Origin: Bog-257 sp963805985 | GTDB taxonomy: Bacteria > Acidobacteriota > Terriglobia > Terriglobales > Acidobacteriaceae | Length of the DNA stretch: 64,000 bases | Assembly (NCBI GenBank): GCA_963805985.1 | Contig: CAWDWG010000010.1 | Coordinates: 191,709-255,708 of the forward strand | Direction of reading: 5' to 3' | Position numbers and translations under genes: made by a program | The notes under the pieces: generated by a model | Told to the model about the DNA's origin: nothing | What the model saw: the letters and a program-made list of their open reading frames with translations, nothing else | Database searches by the model: none | Shown: positions 45,801-53,966 of the stretch, one piece after another | Layout of the letters: each line of letters begins with the position of its first letter | Position numbering within the stretch: the stretch's first letter is position 1

Positions 45801-47353
45801 AGACGCTTCACACGCTCGACACGGTCGCAAAGCTGCCGAAAGATCACGGACATCTCTACAACTGGTATGACACGCGCACGCTGGTTCCTGACAAGCCACG
45901 ATTCATCTCGACCGTCGACAGCGGCAATCTGCTGGCATCGCTGATCACGTTGAAGGGCGGATGTCAGGACTTGCTATCGCGGCCGCTGCTGAATCCCGCG
46001 CTGCTCGATGGCTACGCGGATTTTCTCTGCGCGCTGGCTGAGCACGAAGTCATCTCGAAGAAGATCGCGCAGAGCTTCGAAAAGCCGAGCGGGGAGCATT
46101 GGCTGGATCGGTTGTTGTCGTCGGTGGAGATTCCGGCGCCGAGCGACAAGCAGGAAGATGCGAAGTGGTTTGCCGAGCAGGCTACGGGTCTCGTCGATCA
46201 CGTCCGGCGCGGCATCAGCGAATATCTGCCGTGGCTGCTGGCCGAATTCACGCCGTTGCGAGCCGACAATACGCTCACGACGCTGATGGATTGCGACCAG
46301 CTTGCGCTGTCGCGTCTGCCGGAGTGCGCAGCGCAGTTGCAGGCCAAGCTGGAGATGAGCCTGACGCTGGGGATGGAGCATCCTGAGTTGCGCGAGAAGC
46401 TGCTGGAACTGCTGCCCGCGGCGCGAGTGAATGGGCTGCGACTGGTTGAGCAACTGCGCTCAATCGTGGCGCAATGCGAGCGAATGGCGCGGGAGATGGA
46501 TTTCGCCTTCCTGCTTGACCGGCGACGCAAGCTGCTCTCGATCGGCAGCGATGGCGAGACCGGCAAGGTCCACGCCGCATGCTACGACCTGCTTGCCTCG
46601 GAAGCGCGCATCGCTGCATTTCTCGCGGTCGCGAAGGACGACATTCCGCAGGAGAGCTGGTTCCTGCTGAGCAGGTCCCACGTTGTGGTATATGGGCGTC
46701 CGGTGCTGATGTCGTGGACGGGAACCATGTTCGAGTACCTGATGCCGGCGTTGTGGATGCGTTCGTTTCCGCAGACCATGCTGGAAAACACGAAGGAAGC
46801 CGCGGTCTTCGCGCAGCAGAATTATGCGCATGACAAAGGCATTCCGTGGGGCATTTCGGAGTGCGCGTTTGCGAAGGTGGAAGAGAATGGCGCGTACGGA
46901 TATCGCGCGTTCGGCGTGCCGCAGGTGGCGATACAGCAGGATGAGGAGCGGCTGGTCGTCGCGCCCTATGCCACGATGCTGGCGCTGGCGGTCGATCCCG
47001 CTGAGGCGGTGCGCAATCTGCGCTGGATGACGAAGAAGGGGTGGTTTGGCAAGTACGGCTATTACGAGTCGGCCGACTTCACGCGCGACGTGCGGCCCTC
47101 GCGGCGGCAGCGGTTTGCGCTGGTGCGCTCGTGGATGGTGCATCATCAGGGAATGAGCCTGCTGGCGATTGCGAACTTCCTGAAGGACGGCGTGGTGCAG
47201 CAGTGGTTCAGCCGCGATGCGCGGGTGCAGGCGACGGAGTTGTTGCTGCAGGAGCGGCCCGCGGGACAGGTGGCGGGCAAGCCGGAGAAGAAGCGGCGCG
47301 GGAAAGCGGCGAAGAGAAAGCCGCGGTCGGTGTTAGTGAGTAAGACTGGTTGA
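42849..47353 (+). CDS. NdvB-like cyclic beta-1,2-glucan synthase, short form, frameshifted
   Basis: A membrane glucan synthase. From ATG 42849 there is a ~330-aa N-terminal region, then two helices (LTLLIVLAIMTPVFSIFNT...). The GT84 domain follows with TLDSDTELPRG, SHDLIEGAYARAG and HRWVRGDWQIVSW. More helices come next, then a glycoamylase-like domain (STVDSGNLLASLITLKGG, SRSHVVVYGRPVLMSWTGTM, YGYYESADFTRDVRPS, RSWMVHHQGMSLLAIANFL). The frame changes at about 45467-45500; one missing base (perhaps in the CCCC at 45467) fuses both halves. The total of ~1,500 aa is about half of ChvB/NdvB: the C-terminal GH94 phosphorylase part is absent, replaced by a Lys-rich tail. Confidence 0.87.
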
Positions 47354-47716
47354 AGATGGAGAGATGTTGGGTGGAGTACGCCTGCAGGCGTGCATTTTCG
47401 GATGAAGAAAGTGATTGTGCTTTAGCGCCTGAGGTAAATCGTTAGCGCAGCGGCTAAAGCCGGATATCGGAATAGCTTCAGCTGCACCGCTGAAGCGGGC
47501 TCCACCCAAAGGCTACCGCCGGCTAAAGCCGGGGCCTCCGGCCCGCGCTCAGGAGGAAAGGGACCAAGGCTTGGGTATTAACGCCGGCGGCGGGGATGCC
47601 GCCGGGACAGCCGGCCAGAGGCCGGCGCTACGCTTGCAACATTTGCCGCATTGGCGGACTCTCACTAGAGAAGAACCGCAACAAGGGTCATACTAAAATA
47701 TGAGCAAGGAGCAGCT
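47354..47716. repeat. Palindrome-rich intergenic region
   Basis: Contains several stem-forming units: CGCCTGCAGGCG near 47382, GCGGCTAAAGCCG near 47450, TTCAGCTGCACCGCTGAA near 47477, GCCGGCTAAAGCCGG near 47518 and GGCCAGAGGCC near 47613. All belong to the window-wide intergenic classes. No coding frame is supported; the YtxH promoter should be in the last ~60 bp. Confidence 0.65.
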
Positions 47717-48019
47717 ATGAACGAACACGACGACGACGAATACAGCACGCAGGGAGAATATCGCTCCTCGGACAGGAACGTCGGTCTGGGGCTGACCATG
47801 CTGTTCATTGGACTGGCGGCGGGGGCCGTCGCCGCATTATTGCTGGCGCCCAAGACCGGCAAGCAGATGCGCCGCCAACTGCGCCGTACCTATAACGACG
47901 CTCGCGATGTCATGGAGGATCTCGGCGATCAGGCCAGCGACTGGGTCGATCGCGGGTCGGAGTGGGCGGAGAAGGCGAAGCAGCGCGTTGCGCCGTTGAG
48001 CAAGCCGTTCCGGAAGTAG
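47717..48019 (+). CDS. YtxH-domain membrane protein
   Basis: A 100-residue protein: an acidic N-terminus (MNEHDDDEYSTQGEYR), one membrane helix (~24-43; GLTMLFIGLAAGAVAALLLA) followed by the YtxH hallmark PKTGKQMRRQLR, then an amphipathic/coiled-coil tail (YNDARDVMEDLGDQASDW). AAGGAG lies before the ATG. YtxH proteins are general-stress membrane proteins of unknown activity. The gene is monocistronic. Confidence 0.88.
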   Translation: MNEHDDDEYSTQGEYRSSDRNVGLGLTMLFIGLAAGAVAALLLAPKTGKQMRRQLRRTYNDARDVMEDLGDQASDWVDRGSEWAEKAKQRVAPLSKPFRK

Positions 48020-48222
48020 TTGCGCCGGGAGAATCTGCGGCGCGGGAGTAGGCCGGCCTCTGGCCGGCTGTAGTGGGGCCTCCGGCCCGCACCTGTACCG
48101 AGACGCGAACTGTAGCACCAATCTCTACTCCGACGCGCAACGCTGGCGGCGGGACGCCGCCAGGACAGCCGGCGCTACAGTGGCGTGCGCTCAGCGGCGC
48201 TTGATATACAATCCTCGCGACG

Positions 48223-48429
48223 TTGCATCTCAAGAACTCTGTTCTTGGCTCGTCGCGGGCAATCGTGGCGCTACTGTTCCAACTCGCTATGTTTGTGGGG
48301 AGTGCGCAGGCGCAGCAGCCTGCGGTCGCGCATTGGCCGTGGTGGCTGCGGATACTCGCGGTGTTGGGAGTGATCGTCTTCATTCGCATCGCGGTGACGT
48401 TTGCTCGCAACAGCGGCCGCCCGCAATAA
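48223..48429 (+). CDS. Possible small exported membrane protein
   Basis: A 68-residue frame from TTG 48223 (MHLKNSVLGSSRAIVALLFQ). It has a signal-peptide-like start ending AQAQQ and one further helix (LRILAVLGVIVFIRIAVTF), then a short basic end. No family was recognised and the start codon is weak. The repeat-free stretch and sensible topology are the only support. Confidence 0.4.
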   Translation: MHLKNSVLGSSRAIVALLFQLAMFVGSAQAQQPAVAHWPWWLRILAVLGVIVFIRIAVTFARNSGRPQ

Positions 48430-48472
48430 ACCGCGTTCTCTCATGGGCTGTAGAGAGCGTGTCGCGGCCCGA

Positions 48473-48692
48473 GCCACAGATCCCTCGGTCGGACTAAAGT
48501 GTCTGCGTGAGAACCCTGTCGTCCCCGGGGGACTCGAAATCCCTTTACCGCCTACCCAGCGCTGAAGCGCTGGGCTTTCCTATTTTGCGCCCGAGGCGCG
48601 GGTTTGTTGGCTACTCAATCATCGCGATGTTCCACCACGGTTTTGCAAACCCAGTTCTCACGCAGACACTAAAGTCCTCGGTCGGGCTGACC
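48473..48692 (-). repeat. CTGTCATCC-type element interrupted by a MITE
   Basis: The left piece 48473-48500 (CACAGATCCCTCGGTCGG...ACTAAAGT) and the right piece 48676-48692 (CCTCGGTCGGGCTGACC) join, once the insert and one ACTAAAGT are removed, into a normal reverse-orientation family member like 37064-37111. This gives a reconstructed empty site for the MITE. Confidence 0.9.
48501..48667. mobile_element. 167-bp MITE with 14-bp terminal inverted repeats and 8-bp target duplication
   Basis: The ends are GTCTGCGTGAGAAC (48501-48514) and its exact inverse GTTCTCACGCAGAC (48654-48667). The flanking direct repeat ACTAAAGT occurs at 48493-48500 and 48668-48675. The interior has a CCCAGCGCTGAAGCGCTGGG hairpin (about 48555-48574) but no transposase. 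It must be moved in trans by an IS of a family that makes 8-bp duplications. Confidence 0.92.
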
Positions 48693-48979
48693 AGCAAAAA
48701 CGGAAAGAGCCTGGATGCTGCCCTGAAGGCCAGCCCTACCGGGCAAGGACCTTCCAAGGGCTGTGGCTTGCAATTGGTCCCACTAAGACAAAATATCCTC
48801 GTCAGGCGCAATCAAAGTGGGGGTATAATTCTGATCACGAAAGCCTGCTCCCGCTTTCCGGGCTGGACTTTGGACCAGGCTGGCACCAGGTCTCTTTCAT
48901 CGCCTCGAATTACTTGCTCTCAAGCTGATGGACGCGTGGTTTAGCCTCCGGTCAGTGCTCCTGGCTTTAAGGGTAGGTA

Positions 48980-51703
48980 ATGGAACCGATCGACAAGCGC
49001 GACGAACAGAACGCCGTTCTGATGTCCGATAGTCGCGATCGTCTGCCTCCTCACGATCTCAACGAAAAACCGATCTTCGCTCCCGGCGACGTCATCAGTG
49101 ATCGTTATCGCGTGATTCGTTTCATCGCGCGCGGCGGCATGGGCGAAGTATACGAAGTGGAAGATTGGGAGCTGCAGTCGCGCATCGCGCTGAAGACCAT
49201 CGCGCCCGAGCGTGCCTCTTCGCCCAAGCAGGTGGCACGGTTCCGGCAGGAAATCCAGCTGGCGCGCAAAGTCAGCCATCCCAACGTCTGCCGCGTCTTC
49301 GATCTCGGCCGCCACAAGATGTCGGCCTCGTCGTCGTCTGGCGCGAATGCGCCGCGAAGCGGGGACTCCGGCTCCGTCCACGACGTTCTGTTCCTCACCA
49401 TGGAGCTGTTGCCGGGCGAAACGCTCAGCAGCTATCTGGAAAAGCACGGTCCGATGACCACCGAGCAGGCGCTGCCCATCGTGCGGCAGCTGGTGAGCGC
49501 GCTGGCGGCGGCGCACCACATGGGCATCGTGCATCGCGACTTCAAGCCCGGCAACGTGATGCTGGAGGAGACGCCGAACGGAATGGTCGCCAAGGTCACC
49601 GACTTCGGTCTGGCCACCAATCCTGAATCGGACGAGACCATCTCGCGCTCGATCACGCAGGTTCTGGGCACGCCGGAGTACATGGCGCCGGAGCAGCTGC
49701 GCGGCCAATGCAGCAATCGCACCGACATCTTCGCGCTCGGCCTGACGGTTTTCCAGATGCTGACAGGTGCGCTGCCCATCTCGGCGGACACCGCGTCCAA
49801 AGTTTTGAAGACGAGCGAGACCGGCAAGCGCGGCGGATATCGCTGGCGCGGGGCGATCAGCAAGTCGCTGGCCACGAATCCTGCCGAGCGCTTCGCCAGC
49901 GTGGAAGAGTTCTGGTATGCGTTGTCGGGCGAGCGCGTGCCCGGGCAATTTGGCTGGAAGGCCATCGCAGCCAGCACGCGGCGGTTCTGGATCATCTACG
50001 CGGCCGCGGCATGTCTGGCGATCGGTGGAATTGCAGCGGTGCTCACCGGCGTCGTGCCCAATCCTTTCCGGCGGCTGCCGCAGCAGAAGCACATCGCGGT
50101 GCTGCCGTTCGAGAACATCGGCAACGACGCGTCCAATCAGGCGTTCGCCGAAGGCATGGCGGAGAGCTTGACCAGTAAGCTGTCGCAGTTGGAGCGTTAT
50201 CAGAAGTCGTTCTGGGTGGTGCCGTCGAGCGACACGCGCAACATTAAGAGCCTGGACGAAGCCTATCGCAACCTGAACGTCACCCTGGCGGTGACGGGCA
50301 GCATCGAGCACACCGCCGACGGAGTGAATCTCACCGCCGATCTGGTCGATCCGCAGAACCACCGGCAGCTGGCCTCGCGCTCGATTCATGTCAACTCTGC
50401 CAACCTGGAGGAGATGCAGCAGCGGGTGTGGGAGGCGGTGGCTGACATGCTGGATTTGCAGGTGAGCCGGAAGATCAAGGACGAACTCGCCGCCGGTGGA
50501 ACCAATCAGCCGCACGCCTTCGAGTTGTATGAGCGAGGCGTCGGTTATCTGAAGGTCAGCGATTTGGGAGATACCGATCGCGCCATTGGACTGTTTGACC
50601 AGGCGATCGTCGACGATCCCCAATATGCCCAGGCGTACGCCGGACTGGGCGACGCATATGCGACCAAGTACTTTCTGACCAAGGATCCGCAATGGATTGC
50701 CCTGGCAACCCAGAATGCGGCTCGCGCCGTGCAGCTGAATGATCGCCTGATCCCGGTACGTACGACGTTAGCGCGCGTCTACCAGGAAACGGGACAGTTA
50801 GACAAAGCGCTGGCCGAATATCAGCTGGTACGGGAGCAGGATCCGTCGGTCATGGAGGCCGTGAATCAAATCGGCGAGATCTACCAGGCGCAGGGAAAGT
50901 ATCCTCAGGCCGAGAACGCCTTTAAGGATGCTATCGCCCGATGGCCGACATACTGGCAAGGCTATGTTAACCTCGGCGCACTTTATTACCAGCAAGGGCA
51001 GTTTGCCAAGGCCGTCGAGCAGTTTCGGTTGGTCATCGATTTAGCGCCAGACGAAGCTGTCGGGTATTACAACCTTGGCGGAGCCTATATCGCGCTGGGT
51101 CGCAACCAGGATGCGATTACCGTCTTGAAAAAGGGACTCGGCATCACGCCGGATGCTAGTGCCTGGACCAACCTGGGCGCGGCTTACATGTACGTCGGCA
51201 AATGGGAAGACGCGGCCGAGGCGATGAAGAAAGCCACAGAGATGGTTCCCAACGATCACGTTTTGTGGCGCAATCTGGGCGACAGCTACGATCAGATTCC
51301 CTCGCGGCGTGGCGACGCTCGTCAGGCCTACGCAAAAGCGTTGGAGACGGCGACGGCGGAGCTGAAGGTCAACCCCAAGAATCCCGTCGTCCTCAGCGGA
51401 ATTGCGCTCTACCAGGCGCACCTGGGCGACAGCAAGCAAGCCGAGGAATTCATTAACCGCGCCCTGCAGATCGCTCCCAAAGACAGCGACACGTTATTCA
51501 CATCAGCTTTGGTTTACGAGCTGATCGGCAATCGCGACCAGGCGTTGAAGGCGGTTCAGGCTGCGGTCAAGGCCGGGTATTCTCTCGACGAAGTCGAGAA
51601 GGAGCCCGAACTGCGCGGCCTGCAATCCGATCCTCGTTATCGGCAGTGGGTTCAGGAAGAAAAGAAGGCAGAAGTCAACCCCGGGGTCACCAAAACTTCT
51701 TAG
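48980..51703 (+). CDS. Transmembrane Ser/Thr protein kinase with FlgO/TolB-like and TPR sensor region
   Basis: A Hanks-type kinase (907 aa). The N-terminal kinase domain (~43-315) has glycine loop FIARGGMGEVYEVED, Lys72 (ALKTI), Glu91 in helix C, HRD Asp187 (MGIVHRDFKPGNVML), DFG Asp208 (VTDFGLAT) and GTPEYMAPEQL; all catalytic residues are present. One membrane helix (~336-358) leads to a FlgO/TolB-N-like domain (KHIAVLPFENIGNDASNQAF) and about ten TPR helices pairs (~510-890; YAQAYAGLGDAYATKYFLT onward). The TPR part should be periplasmic. Two secreted eight-Cys proteins are encoded directly downstream (8 bp, then 61 bp), so kinase and secreted proteins probably form one operon. Confidence 0.95.
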   Translation: MEPIDKRDEQNAVLMSDSRDRLPPHDLNEKPIFAPGDVISDRYRVIRFIARGGMGEVYEVEDWELQSRIALKTIAPERASSPKQVARFRQEIQLARKVSHPNVCRVFDLGRHKMSASSSSGANAPRSGDSGSVHDVLFLTMELLPGETLSSYLEKHGPMTTEQALPIVRQLVSALAAAHHMGIVHRDFKPGNVMLEETPNGMVAKVTDFGLATNPESDETISRSITQVLGTPEYMAPEQLRGQCSNRTDIFALGLTVFQMLTGALPISADTASKVLKTSETGKRGGYRWRGAISKSLATNPAERFASVEEFWYALSGERVPGQFGWKAIAASTRRFWIIYAAAACLAIGGIAAVLTGVVPNPFRRLPQQKHIAVLPFENIGNDASNQAFAEGMAESLTSKLSQLERYQKSFWVVPSSDTRNIKSLDEAYRNLNVTLAVTGSIEHTADGVNLTADLVDPQNHRQLASRSIHVNSANLEEMQQRVWEAVADMLDLQVSRKIKDELAAGGTNQPHAFELYERGVGYLKVSDLGDTDRAIGLFDQAIVDDPQYAQAYAGLGDAYATKYFLTKDPQWIALATQNAARAVQLNDRLIPVRTTLARVYQETGQLDKALAEYQLVREQDPSVMEAVNQIGEIYQAQGKYPQAENAFKDAIARWPTYWQGYVNLGALYYQQGQFAKAVEQFRLVIDLAPDEAVGYYNLGGAYIALGRNQDAITVLKKGLGITPDASAWTNLGAAYMYVGKWEDAAEAMKKATEMVPNDHVLWRNLGDSYDQIPSRRGDARQAYAKALETATAELKVNPKNPVVLSGIALYQAHLGDSKQAEEFINRALQIAPKDSDTLFTSALVYELIGNRDQALKAVQAAVKAGYSLDEVEKEPELRGLQSDPRYRQWVQEEKKAEVNPGVTKTS

Positions 51704-51711
51704 GAGGAGAA

Positions 51712-52215
51712 ATGATGACTTGCAAGTATGTGATGCGTCACCTTGTCTTGCTGACGCTGGTAGTTTCGCTGGGTTCGCTGGGATTGTGGGCGGACAGCAC
51801 GTCCGATCCCTGCCCTTACACCACACAATGTACGGCGACCTGTACCAGTTCGCCTTGCCAGGTGCAGGTGACGCAAACCGGAAATAGCCTGAGCTTGTTG
51901 TACAACGGAACGAACGCAGCCGTGTTATGCGCAGGCGACGAGAGCACGGTGACTTGGGCCACCTCCACCGCGACCCCCGCCATGATTGGAACGTTCTTCA
52001 GCGCGACGCATTACCCTGGCAGCACGAATGTTGTCACCGGCAGCAACGCCGTCCCCGCCTCGACCACCGTGACGGCTTCCAATCAGGCGAACAGCTGTTA
52101 CGTCTACCAGGTCATCGTTTGCAATTCCGCCGGCAGCTGCGGGGTGCTCGATCCCAAAGTTGTGGTGACGGGAGTGCACGTGGAAGGAAAGCACAAGAAG
52201 AAAGACAAGGACTAG
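51712..52215 (+). CDS. Secreted eight-cysteine protein A (paralogue of the next gene)
   Basis: ATG 51712 (or 51715) follows AGGAGGAGA, only 8 bp after the kinase stop; a longer frame from 51646 overlaps the kinase and is rejected. A signal peptide (MRHLVLLTLVVSLGSLGLWA) precedes a ~140-residue mature protein. Its eight Cys are arranged DPC-x5-C-x3-C-x4-C, one Cys mid-way (AVLCAGDES), and C-x6-C-x5-C in SCYVYQVIVCNSAGSCGVLD, then DPKVVVTG. A Lys/Asp tail (KHKKKDKD) ends it. The spacing matches protein B, so both probably share a disulfide-bonded beta fold. Unknown family to me; a ligand or partner of the kinase's TPR domain is a guess. Confidence 0.82.
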   Translation: MMTCKYVMRHLVLLTLVVSLGSLGLWADSTSDPCPYTTQCTATCTSSPCQVQVTQTGNSLSLLYNGTNAAVLCAGDESTVTWATSTATPAMIGTFFSATHYPGSTNVVTGSNAVPASTTVTASNQANSCYVYQVIVCNSAGSCGVLDPKVVVTGVHVEGKHKKKDKD

Positions 52216-52276
52216 CCGTGTCCTCGCTCTGGGCGCGCCACCAAGTTGCGTCTTATGAAATGGCCAAGGAGGAACC

Positions 52277-52750
52277 ATGAAGCGAAGTGCTATGGGCCCC
52301 ATCTGGCTGTGGTTGACGCTCGCAATGTTATTCGCTCCCATAGCAGCTAGCGCTGACAACACTCCAGACCCCTGTTTGGATATCTCGTGTCCGGTAACCT
52401 GCGGAGGCGGTGGCTCGGCCTGCGTCGTGCAGTTGAAGTACGACAAGTCGAATGCTACCGCCCAGGTGTTGGTGAATGGCTCACCTGCCCCATTGTTCTG
52501 CGTCGACAGTGGAACCAAGGTGAAGTGGGTCACGGCCAACGCGCGCTCGTCCTATGCGGTGTCCTTCAATCCGAAACACACGCCGTTTGGCGAGAGCCTC
52601 TTCCTGGGAGATGCCAAGCATCCCTACTCGGCGACTGCGACCAATCACGGCGGCAACGACCGCTGCTACGTCTATTCGTTCGTGGTCTGCAACAAGGACG
52701 GAGACTGCCAGCACGCCGATCCGAAGGTCGTGATCAAGGGATCGCCGTAA
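52277..52750 (+). CDS. Secreted eight-cysteine protein B (paralogue of protein A)
   Basis: ATG 52277 with AAGGAGGAACC upstream. A signal peptide (WLWLTLAMLFAPIAASA) is followed by ~130 mature residues. The Cys pattern is PDPCLDISCPVTC...SAC, then LFCVDSGTKVKWV, then RCYVYSFVVCNKDGDCQHAD and DPKVVIKG. This is the same eight-Cys order as protein A, with identical C-YVY...VC...C...DPKVV framing, although overall identity is low. The middle (KVKWVTANARSSYAVSFNPK) recalls a beta-sandwich or cupredoxin-like strand, but no copper ligand set is evident. Function unknown. Confidence 0.82.
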   Translation: MKRSAMGPIWLWLTLAMLFAPIAASADNTPDPCLDISCPVTCGGGGSACVVQLKYDKSNATAQVLVNGSPAPLFCVDSGTKVKWVTANARSSYAVSFNPKHTPFGESLFLGDAKHPYSATATNHGGNDRCYVYSFVVCNKDGDCQHADPKVVIKGSP

Positions 52751-52929
52751 GGTAGTGCGGCGGGAACGGGTAGTGCGGCGCTTTAGCGCCGCGTTACGCG
52801 AAGCAGCCTTTTCTTCCAGAGCCTGCTTCAGCGGGCGGCACTGCCGTCGGCTGAAGCCGACTCCGGATCCAGTAAGAATTCGCAAACGCGGGCCTAAAGG
52901 CCCGCTCTACCTGACGGTCAAAGAAACGA
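52751..52929. repeat. Composite intergenic repeat shared with 55579-55690
   Basis: GTAGTGCGGCGCTTTAGCGCCGCGTTACGC, then CTTCCAGAGCCTGCTTCAGC...GGGCGGCACTGCCGTCGGCTGAAGCCGACTCC. About 100 bp of this is repeated at 55589-55690 with a few changes (here CTTTAGCG, there CTTCAGCG). A GCGGGCCTAAAGGCCCGC hairpin follows at about 52890-52907. Both genes point into this gap, so it may also terminate transcription. Confidence 0.8.
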
Positions 52930-53823
52930 TTAATATAGCCGGAAGTTTACTTCGACGTTGATCATCACCGGGACGGGGTGGCCGTCCTTCTTGGCGGGAT
53001 CGAAGCGCCACTGCTTCACCGCTTCGATGGCTTTCTCGTCCAGGCCCATGCCCAGCGAGCGCTGCACGCGAATGTCCTGCGGCTTGCCTTCGGCGCTCAC
53101 CACCAGCCAGAGAACCACCGTCCCCTGATACTTGGCTTTGCGCGCTTCTTCGGAATACTCGGGATCAGGCTCGTACAGCACTTTGGGAGCGCTGACGCCG
53201 CCGCCCACACGATAAGCGCCGCCGCCGTATCCACCGCCATGTCCCGGACCAACGCCCGGACCGGTTCCCGATCCCACGCCGCCGCCCGTGCCGCTGCCAA
53301 TGCCGCCGCCGGAGCCGGTGCCGTTCGACGCCGGTCCCATAACCCTGGACAGCGGATCGCCCAGCGCGCCAATCGTCGGCAGCTTGATTTCAGGCGGAAC
53401 AACAACGGTAGGCAGAACCGCCAGCTTGGGATTGTCGTTGCGGATCACGATGGCCGGAGGCACGATCTGGTCTTTGGAAAGCTTGGGCAGCGCGCCTTTG
53501 GGCGCATTCAGCTTGTCGCGATCGCCACCACCGCCGCCGCCGCCCGCCTTCGTCTTGGAGACGGCCATCGGCAGGTACGGGCTGATGTCGGTGACCAGGC
53601 CGGTAACCTGTTGCTTAATCACATCCTGGTGCGTGGATACCCAATAGCTCGACCAGATGAGCAGCCCCACGGCGATCATATGTAGAACAAATGAATAGAA
53701 AAAGGTGCCCTTGCGCTGGGGATACAGGCCCTCACCCTCGCCAAATAAGGCGGGGATTACCTGATCCTCGGGCGCAACTGGAACCGTTTCATTGACCGGT
53801 TTTGGAGCCGCGGAAGTAGCCAT
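52930..53823 (-). CDS. TonB-family energy-transducer protein
   Basis: A 297-residue protein with a short cytoplasmic N-terminus, one membrane helix (~43-61: FFYSFVLHMIAVGLLIWSS), then an extended Gly/Pro-rich periplasmic spacer (GGGGGGG near 95, and GTGSGGGIGSGTGGGVGS-type repeats at ~165-205). The C-terminal TonB domain (~215-297) has YSEEARKAKYQGTVVLWLVV and AVKQWRFDPAKKDGHPVPV, typical of TonB/TonC. ExbB/D genes are not in the window. It probably couples the proton gradient to an outer-membrane receptor encoded elsewhere. Confidence 0.9.
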   Translation of the reverse strand: MATSAAPKPVNETVPVAPEDQVIPALFGEGEGLYPQRKGTFFYSFVLHMIAVGLLIWSSYWVSTHQDVIKQQVTGLVTDISPYLPMAVSKTKAGGGGGGGDRDKLNAPKGALPKLSKDQIVPPAIVIRNDNPKLAVLPTVVVPPEIKLPTIGALGDPLSRVMGPASNGTGSGGGIGSGTGGGVGSGTGPGVGPGHGGGYGGGAYRVGGGVSAPKVLYEPDPEYSEEARKAKYQGTVVLWLVVSAEGKPQDIRVQRSLGMGLDEKAIEAVKQWRFDPAKKDGHPVPVMINVEVNFRLY

Positions 53824-53966
53824 CGGGATTTACTACAGTATAGACCCGAATAGTTGCGAAAGGTTCCACAAAAAAGTGCGGCGCACAGGGGACTTTGTCC
53901 CGTGTCGGCTGCGATTCATCCCGAAATGGTTCCAGGACCGGGTGTAAGATTTCATCGGACCCTCGG

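Noticed and set aside
45503..47353. Separate glycoamylase gene starting at TTG 45503
   Set aside because: The frame continues upstream as a hydrophobic segment matching the interrupted membrane helix of the preceding frame, so it is the second half of one NdvB-like gene.
48507..48944. 145-aa open frame (MRTLSSPGDSKSLYRL...)
   Set aside because: It spans the MITE and the interrupted palindromic repeat, so its sequence is translated repeat.
48941..50692. 583-aa open frame on the minus strand
   Set aside because: Antisense shadow of the kinase gene, which has every kinase motif on the plus strand.
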